Under the pieces are notes generated by a model. That model did not search any database. It was not told where the DNA came from and saw only the letters and a program-made list of their open reading frames with translations. DNA of 64,000 nt from Clarkia xantiana subsp. parviflora (Eukaryota > Streptophyta > Magnoliopsida > Myrtales > Onagraceae): assembly GCA_036873135.1 (NCBI GenBank), contig JAPTYO010000002.1, forward strand, positions 32,541,452-32,605,451, in the 5' to 3' direction. Position numbers and translations under genes: made by a program. Numbering within the stretch: position 1 is the first letter of the stretch; each line of letters starts with the position of its first letter. Below are positions 57,740 to 64,000 of the stretch, in pieces.

Positions 57740-58422
57740 GCCTGTGAGGATTCGAAATTAAGGAATGCCAACTAGTTACTTAGCTGCCAAGAAAGATCAA
57801 ATCTGTCAAAGATATGTGAGGATTATATCTATAGCTATATTTAAGGGAACTAAATATATTTGTGAGCTTTGTTAATTTGTTATGGATATATATATGTTAT
57901 AAATATATATCTATACTAATATAGCTATATATAAGGGAACTTAGATATATTTGTGGGTTTTTCTAATAGCTATGGATATATATATATATATATATATCCT
58001 AGCTAAGTATATATAGAATTGGATAGATATAGATTGATTTCTCCTAGGAGTCTGGAATCCGAAAATCTATATATAGGGAGAGTTCCCTTGTGTTGTAATC
58101 AGTTTTCGTCACCCAACTAGGTCAAAACTGAGGAGTGTTGTGAGCGTCTAAATTGTGTGGGTGTAATTCGGGAGCGTAGCCTTCATTGAGTAATAAAGGC
58201 AAGTGTTTATACATCTTTATCTTGTTTGCTTGTTGATTCCTTTGGTGTGTTGCTGCGTTTTTGGTGTTGTTGTTCGAGATCCTTGTGCGTTTCTGGTTCC
58301 GTGTTCGTGAACTTCGTTCGCTACATTGGATCCGTGTGTTGGCTGGTGATTTTGAGTAGGGAATCATGCCAGGAAGTGCTATACTTAGGCGAAAAATAAG
58401 CCATAATTTAGCCCTTGTTACA
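57740..58422 (+). repeat. LTR (left border uncertain) next to a primer-binding site
   Basis: The segment has TATA (CTATATATAGGG, about 58062-58073), an AATAAA (58186) and ends TTGTTACA at 58422. It is followed by TGGTATCAGAGC (58424-58435), an initiator-Met primer site. The left border is a guess. GGGAACT(A/T)..ATATATTTGTG(A/G)G occurs twice (57845 and 57938), showing an internal duplication. Internal leader sequence continues to 58751, where a Gypsy LTR cuts it. Confidence 0.6.
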
Positions 58423-58751
58423 CTGGTATCAGAGCAGGAACCACTTCTTGTGGATGTAGTATCAGAGTTGTGTTGGTAGCTGCGATTTTTAGAAGACGAC
58501 GTTGCATTCAAGATTGGATCGTTCCTAGAGAAGAAGGAGCTACGTGCAAGGGAGTAACTTTCTTGAGGTAAAAAGAGAGTTACGTGTGGGTTGGGTTGGT
58601 TTGTTTTCTTGGAAAAGAAGAAAGCTGCCCTTGAAGGATCATGATGCTCGAAGGGTTGTTAGCGTGGATCTGTGGAATTCTTGTGGTTATGCTCGAGGAG
58701 GGGTCAGCTTCGACGATGTGTGTGCTGTTGTTGCTGGTCCGTGTCCATAAG

Positions 58752-60262
58752 TGTCAGACCTAAAATCTAACTTAAGGCGAATTACATTTTGAAAAACGTG
58801 CATTTTGAAAAGAGTCGCCACTAGTTAATTATTAGGCTAACTAGAATCCTAAATTACCTAAGCGTATAACGAATTTAAACACCTAGGCATAAAATCGGTC
58901 TACGATTAGAAATTTGAGTTCATGGGTTCTATGACGAATTAAAAAATATAATTTTTTTTAACTACGCCCTTTCGGTACTCAATTCACTTAATTTGCCAAC
59001 TTTATTATTTAAATATTATATCAGATTAATCTAATAACGTCAGGATTCAATTAATTTCATATGAAATTATTATTATCAACTATAAACCTAATACTAAAAT
59101 TATTTAAAAAAAAACTCTCGACGAAATCTAAAAAAATCCCAAAAATTACCTAACATGATATTTATACACAACCTAATATAGAAGTTAACATACAAACATA
59201 ATTTGCCTATTCAATATTTAACCAATTACATTTTTAAAATACCTAATTAATTATAATGTGATAATATAATAACAAATAAAAAAAATTGAATAAATAAGTA
59301 TATAAATTATATAATAATATAATATAATATATATTGAAAAAAAAAATCAAAATTACCTGCATATTCAAGGTTTCCATCAGCCCAGACAGAGACGGCGGAC
59401 GGCAGCACGGACAGGGACGGCGGACGGCAGCACGAACAGGGACGGCGGACGGCAGCACGAACAGGGACGGCGGACGGCAGCACGGATAGGGACGGCGGAC
59501 GGGGACGGCAGCACAGATAGGGACGGCGGACGGCAGCAGGGGCGAGATCGAGTGCAGAGAATCACGGGCAGCACGGACGACGACCGGTACTTCCAGTGGG
59601 CGGGGGTTGGAGTCACAGGCTTAGGTCGAGTGCGGAGCAGGGGCGGCGGACGGGCGGTGGAGGTGGCCGGACGGGTGGTGGCACCGGAGCAGGTGTGGCG
59701 TGACACCGGAGCAGGGGCGGCGGAGCTGGCCGGACGGGCGGTGGATGTGGCCCGACGGAACAAGCGGAAAAAAAATGAAATTTTTTTTTGAAATAAAGCA
59801 CAAAAGGACAAAATTCGCACGGATCCCAGTGAAAGCAGTCTATTATTTTCTGATGTGTTTTCTGTCCTCTACAATGTAAACTTAGACCCCTATTTATACT
59901 AAAAACCTAGTCTAGATTACAGATAAAATTTAAATAAAAAATGCTAACAGATAATTTTTCTAGAGAATATTCCTAAAGATATATATCTTTACAGATAATT
60001 ATTTTTTTAAATAAAAAATAATATCTGGAGATAAATATCTTACAGATAATTTTCTAAAAATAAAAAAACTAATTATTATATATATATATATTTTAAATAT
60101 TCCAAAAATATTAAATAAATTCGAAATAATTTAAAATATATTTTATAATAATTTTCCTAATGTTCCCTTAAGCATTTTTGGAGACTTTGTGGCTTGATGC
60201 GTCCGGAAATTGACGTATCATGCGTAACGTCGTTACGTCCGGGTCAAAATCGAGTGTTTACA
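58752..60262 (-). repeat. 3' LTR of the Tat/Ogre-like element
   Basis: 1,511 bp, on minus from TGTAAACACTCGATTTTGACC to TTTTAGGTCTGACA. It is preceded on minus by AGAGGGGCAAAG. The word AAAGAGTCGCCACT, frequent in plant Gypsy LTRs, lies near 58796 on plus. Confidence 0.8.
59389..59541. repeat. 25-bp tandem repeat inside the LTR
   Basis: About six units of GGGACGGCGGACGGCAGCAC plus five variable bases. Its GC content contrasts with the AT-rich rest of the LTR. ORFs through it on both strands are by-products. Confidence 0.85.
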
Positions 60263-60276
60263 CTTTGCCCCTCTTT
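60263..60276 (-). promoter_or_regulatory. Polypurine tract of the Tat/Ogre-like element
   Basis: On minus, CAAAGAGGGGCAAAG directly precedes the LTR start TGTAAACAC. Confidence 0.75.
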
Positions 60277-60439
60277 GGACGGACTCCCGTAGAACGTGTT
60301 CGAAGGAGTTTGTCCAAAGACGAAGAAACACTGATTTTGACCAGAAAATATATTCTCTTCCAATTCTTCAAAGTCTTCAAGGTGGCTCATATGCTTATTC
60401 TGGTGCGGAAAGATAAAACCTCTGTCGGCGGGACGCCTG

Positions 60440-61030
60440 TTGGCGGTGCCTCCATTAGCGATGCAGAAAGTAAAGCCTCCAGTGGCGGTGCAGTAAAGAA
60501 GAGCCTCCAGTGGCGGTGCAGTAAAGAAGAGCCTCCAGTGGCGATGCGGAAAAGTAAAGCCTCGGTCGGCGGTGCCCTTGTTGGCGGTGCCTCCGTTGGT
60601 GGTGCAGAAAGTAAAGACCTCGATCGACGATGCCTCCAGGGGCGTGCGACAAGGAAAAGCCTCCAGTGGCGGTGCGGAAAGTAAAGCCTCCAGTGGCGGT
60701 GCGGAAAGTAAAGCCTCCAGTGGTGTGCAGAAAAGTAAAGCCTCCAGTGGCGTGCGGGAAAGTAAAGCCTCCAGTGGCGTGCGAGAAAGTAAAGCTTCCA
60801 GTGGCGTGCGGGAAAGTAAAGCCTCCAGTGGCGTGCGGGAAAGTAAAGCCTCCAGTGGCGTGCAGAAAAGTAAAGCCTCCAGTGGCGTGCGGGAAAGTAA
60901 AGCCTCCAGTGGCGTGCAGAAAAGTAAAGCCTTCAGTGGCGTCCGTCAGAGAAGAGCCTCTAGTGGCATATGTCGGAGAAATGCCTCTAGTGGCATCCGT
61001 TGGATAAGGGCCTCGAGTGGCTTGACGACT
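60440..61030. repeat. 27-bp tandem repeat array
   Basis: The unit is GTAAAGCCTCCAGTGGCGTG plus CGGGAAA. The core (about 60660-60945) has about ten copies; longer, variant units lie on both sides. The minus strand is open through the array (60455-61039), giving nine-residue repeats (FTFPHATGG); plus frames are open too. Confidence 0.9.
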
Positions 61031-61329
61031 TGAATGCATGTCCCTAATTTTTTCCTAAACTGCGCATGACGCGACAACTTAGCCGGATATTTTTTTTTTT
61101 TAATCTCTCATATTCTCTCATTTTGCCACGGTCAGAATTTTAGACCGTGCCCCTCGGTTTTCCTAATTTTTGCATGGATTGCCCCTTGGGTTTTTTTATT
61201 CCATCGGGGTTTTATTTTCTCTCCTTTTGCCATGATCGCAATTTCTAAATTTGCTATCATGACCCTCATTTCCTAATTTTGCCTAGGCTGCCCTTTCGGG
61301 TTTTCAACCAAACGGAAGCGCTCTTTTTT

Positions 61330-62015
61330 GGTAGCCGATTTAACGGTGGTTGTGACCCGTACTTTATTTCTCGTCTCGATGCGAGTGTATTTGTAGCCAT
61401 TTGGAGGGTGGCTGTGACCCTTTCCTCACCGTCTTCAATGTCGCGAGAGCTCTTTTGATTTGTAGCCATTTGGAAGGTGGCTGTGGCCCTTTCATTTATT
61501 TCCATCGTCGATGTTCCGGGAGTACCCTTTCGATTTGTAGCCGTTTGAAGGGTGGTTGTGGCCCTTTATTTTGTAGTCGTTTTAGGGATGACTGTGGCCC
61601 TTTTTATTTTCCCGCTCTTACAAGATTCGCGGGGTCACTCTTTTATCTGTAGCCATTTGGAGGGTGGCTGTGGCCCTTTATTTTGTAGTCGTTTTAGGGA
61701 CGACTGTGGCCCTTTTTTATTTTTCCGCCCTTACAAGATTCGCGGGGTCACTCTTTTATCTTTAGCCGTTTGGAGGGTGGCTGTGGCCTTTTCATTTATT
61801 CTCCACTTTTGATGTTACGGTAGTGCTCTTTATATGTAGCCAATTGAAGGGTGGCCGTGGCCCCTTTTTTTCATTGTCATTTTAGGGATGACTGTGACCC
61901 TTTTATTTGCAGTTGATTTAGGAACAACTGTGACCCTTTTATTTATTCACTGCTCTCACAATATTAGTACAAACACTCTCTTTATTTTCCTGTAGCTGAT
62001 TAAAGGGCGGCTGTG
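61330..62015. repeat. Degenerate compound repeat in the 3' untranslated region
   Basis: TGTAGCCATTTGGAGGGTGG, CTGTGGCCCTTT and GTAGTCGTTTTAGGGATGAC alternate about ten times. A larger unit (CTCTTACAAGATTCGCGGGG...) is repeated twice at about 61613 and 61728. Confidence 0.8.
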
Positions 62016-62134
62016 ACCCTAAAGAAAACATAGTTTTTTTTTTTTTTTACTTTTTTCATCTCACCCTTTGCCATGATTGCCCCTGCGGGTTTTCAATCAT
62101 GCTCCTCTCCCTGACTTTTGCCTAGGTTTTCAAC

Positions 62135-63994
62135 CTAGCGGGAATTTATTTTTTCTCTCTCCTTTTTTTCATGGAGAAACTGCCCTTTCCAGGCATAGTA
62201 CCTTTTAAGTGCGTCTGCATTGATTGGACTAGGAAGGTCCTGACCGTCCATATCCGTGATGATCAGCGCGCCTTCCTCGAACACTTCTTTGACCACGTAG
62301 GGTCCTTCGTACTTTGCCGCGAACTTCCCTCGCGAATCAGGATTGATACGCAGTACTTTACGCAATACCAGGTCCCCCGGTTGGAAATTACGTGGTCGTA
62401 CCTTCTTATCAAAGGCCCTAGCCATCCGTTGTTGGTAACATTGCCAGTGACACAGTGCCGTGAGCCTCTTTTCGTCAATGAGGTTCAACTGTTCATACCT
62501 TTGTCTAGCCCATTCTGCCTCGTCGAGCCCTGATTCTGCCAGTATCCTTGCAGAGGGGATCTCTACTTCCACGGGTAGAACAGCTTCAGTTTCGTATACG
62601 AGAGTGCCCAAGGTAGCATATTATGCCAATCTTTGTATGTGACTGTCATCTTCTCAATGATCTTCTTTATGTTTTTATTCGCTGCTGTCACCGCGCCGTT
62701 CATTTGAGAGCGGTATGGGGACGAATTCCTGTGCTTGATCTTGAGTTGAACATATAAATCGTTTATCAACTTGTTGTTGAGGTTCTTGGCATTGTCTGTG
62801 ATTACCGTCTCGGGCACCCCATAACGGGCAACAATGTCTCTTCGTATGATAAAATAATCAATTGCCACCAAAATAAACCTGTGGCCGTTAGATGCATTTG
62901 GTGAAATGGGACCGATCACATCAATTTCCCACATTGAAAAAGGCCACGGAGAAGACATCGGATGCAACTCGTTTGGCGGCGCATGAATCTGACTAGAGTA
63001 CACCTGGCATAGGTGGCATCGTTGGACGTGCTTGACACACTCTAACATCAGGGTAGTCCAAAAATAGTCCATCCTCATGATTTTTCTTGCGAGCATGTGA
63101 CCGCTCATGTGCGGTCCACAGCTTCCTTCGTGGACTTCCTCCATCATTCGCTTTGCCTCTTCCGAACCTACACATCTCAAAAGGGTGGCATCAAAAGATT
63201 TTCTATAAAGAATCTCACCACTAAGAAAGTAATTACATGCCATCCTGCGGATGGTTTTCCGATCCTTGCTATTTGCGCCCTCGGGAAACTCGCCTGACTG
63301 CAAGTATCTTTTTATGTCGATGAACCAGGGTTCGCCATTTGATTCTTCAAGTGTGCAACAATACGCAGGACGCTTGTTTACTTCGATCTCAAGAGGCTCT
63401 ATGGAACTCGCATCTGAAATATTCACCATTGACGCGAGGGTCGCCAACGCGTCTGCGAACTGGTTTTTACTCCGAAGCATTTGCGTGAACGTTATTTCTT
63501 CGAAATTCTCGCTCAACTCTTCAATATGCTGATGATATGGCTGCAACTTGGGATCTCTTATTTTCCATTCTCCTAAGGTTTGGAGAATGATCATCATGGA
63601 ATCTCCATAAACCTCCAGTTCATGTATCTTGAAATCAATCTCGCAACCCGAGAATGCACGCTTCGTATTCCGCCACGTTGTTGGTGCATGGGAAAGTAAT
63701 CTTTGCTGCTACAGGAAAATGTTGACCTTTTGGGGATACGAGTACTGCCCCTACACCACAGCCGGTGGAGTTTGCAGCTCCATCAAAATACATTCTCCAC
63801 ATGCTTCCATTTTCTGTCTCTTCTTCCACGTGAAGTATGTCGCTATCCGGAAGCTCCCGACTTGCTTGATGATCGTCATCAATGGGAAACTCAGCTAGAT
63901 GATCTGCAACAGCCTGCCCTTTTATAGAAGTACGAGGAATGAACTGTATGTAGTACTCAGCAAGCTGGACCTGCCATTTGGCGACATTCTTCAT
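62135..63994 (-). pseudogene. Pol fragment: RNase H, second RNase H, integrase
   Basis: From the right: RNase H tail (YIQFIPRTSIKGQAVADHLAE), second RNase H (MYFDGAANSTGCGVGAVLV), a one-base shift near 63640, and RNase H end (FADALATLASM). Integrase zinc region (HEGSCGPHMSG...CHLCQ) and core (WEIDVIGPISP, TDNAKNLNN) follow. The core lacks the usual stretch after VAIDYF, which jumps to IIRRDIVARYG. A second gap and frame change occur near 62600, where the segment before ETEAVLPVEVE should be. The C-terminal region ends at 62135. The product would be inactive. Confidence 0.88.
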
Positions 63995-64000
63995 TAACGC

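Larger units (their letters stand above)
58752..64000 (-). mobile_element. Tat/Ogre-like Ty3/Gypsy element, 3' half, runs off right edge
   Basis: On minus: second RNase H and integrase (63994-62135), a long repeat-rich 3' untranslated region (62134-60277), a polypurine tract and a 3' LTR (60262-58752). The pol domains are Tat type. The 5' LTR and most of gag-pol are outside the window, so no TSD can be checked. Confidence 0.85.

Noticed and set aside
57307..57747. Two overlapping Ser/Cys/Val-rich ORFs
   Set aside because: They come from a GTCCCGT-type repetitive stretch before the LTR; no domain.
59377..59820. Proline/arginine-rich ORFs in the 1.5-kb LTR
   Set aside because: They arise from a 25-bp GC-rich tandem repeat; no start context or domain.
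60440..61030. CRISPR-like regular repeats
   Set aside because: The units abut without unique spacers, and the context is a plant retrotransposon untranslated region.

Overview
This window is nuclear DNA of a flowering plant, most likely a eudicot. The evidence is spliced genes with GT-AG introns, plastid-targeted and plant-specific protein families, and a dense load of plant transposable elements. I cannot name the species from sequence alone.

Only four host genes are recognisable. (1) A uridine kinase-like/uracil phosphoribosyltransferase gene is on + and is cut by the left edge (exons 180-3478). (2) Convergent to it is a plastid 30S ribosomal protein S21 gene (minus, 4342-3753); its transit-peptide frame and mature-protein frame are out of register by one base at a C run. 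(3) A single-exon UDP-glycosyltransferase of the UGT708 (C-glycosyltransferase-like) type is at 24153-25586. (4) A three-exon pectate lyase is at 47226-48783.

Much of the rest is transposable elements, many nested and many with exact target-site duplications (TSDs). 4.6-6.4 kb: PIF/Harbinger element. 6.6-7.4 kb: Mutator-like foldback MITE with a palindrome built of palindromes. 9.25-23.7 kb: arms of a foldback element split by a 12.2-kb Ty1/Copia element (TSD TCAAT), which itself holds a foldback MITE (TSD ATTTTGAAA) and a 3'-truncated Ty3/Gypsy element. 26.5-39.1 kb: a hAT element (TSD ATCAAGTC) split by an 11.4-kb Ty3/Gypsy element of Tat type (TSD ACGAC, LTRs about 98% alike by hand count). 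That Gypsy element carries dual RNase H, an RS-rich Gag and an antisense, intron-containing gene with its own TATA box. 39.5-40.4 kb: hAT inside a foldback. 41.0-45.0 kb: Gypsy remnants. 45.5-46.9 kb: foldback with a nested hAT MITE. 49.4-54.6 kb: foldback MITEs, a CACTA-type end with a large direct repeat, and a 1.5-kb non-autonomous LTR element. 55.3-58.75 kb: a Gag-protease remnant followed by an LTR. 58.75-64 kb: the 3' half of a minus-strand Tat/Ogre-like Gypsy element that runs off the right edge.

The most unusual signals are: a TATA box in the loop of an inverted repeat in three related Gypsy LTRs, where the arms differ in sequence but stay paired; the antisense spliced gene with its own promoter, with a possible relative at 44.3-45.0 kb; an SR-protein-like RS domain in Gag of the same family; the two-scale palindrome at 6875-7143; and the one-base frame break in the plastid S21 gene. 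All comparisons were made by eye.
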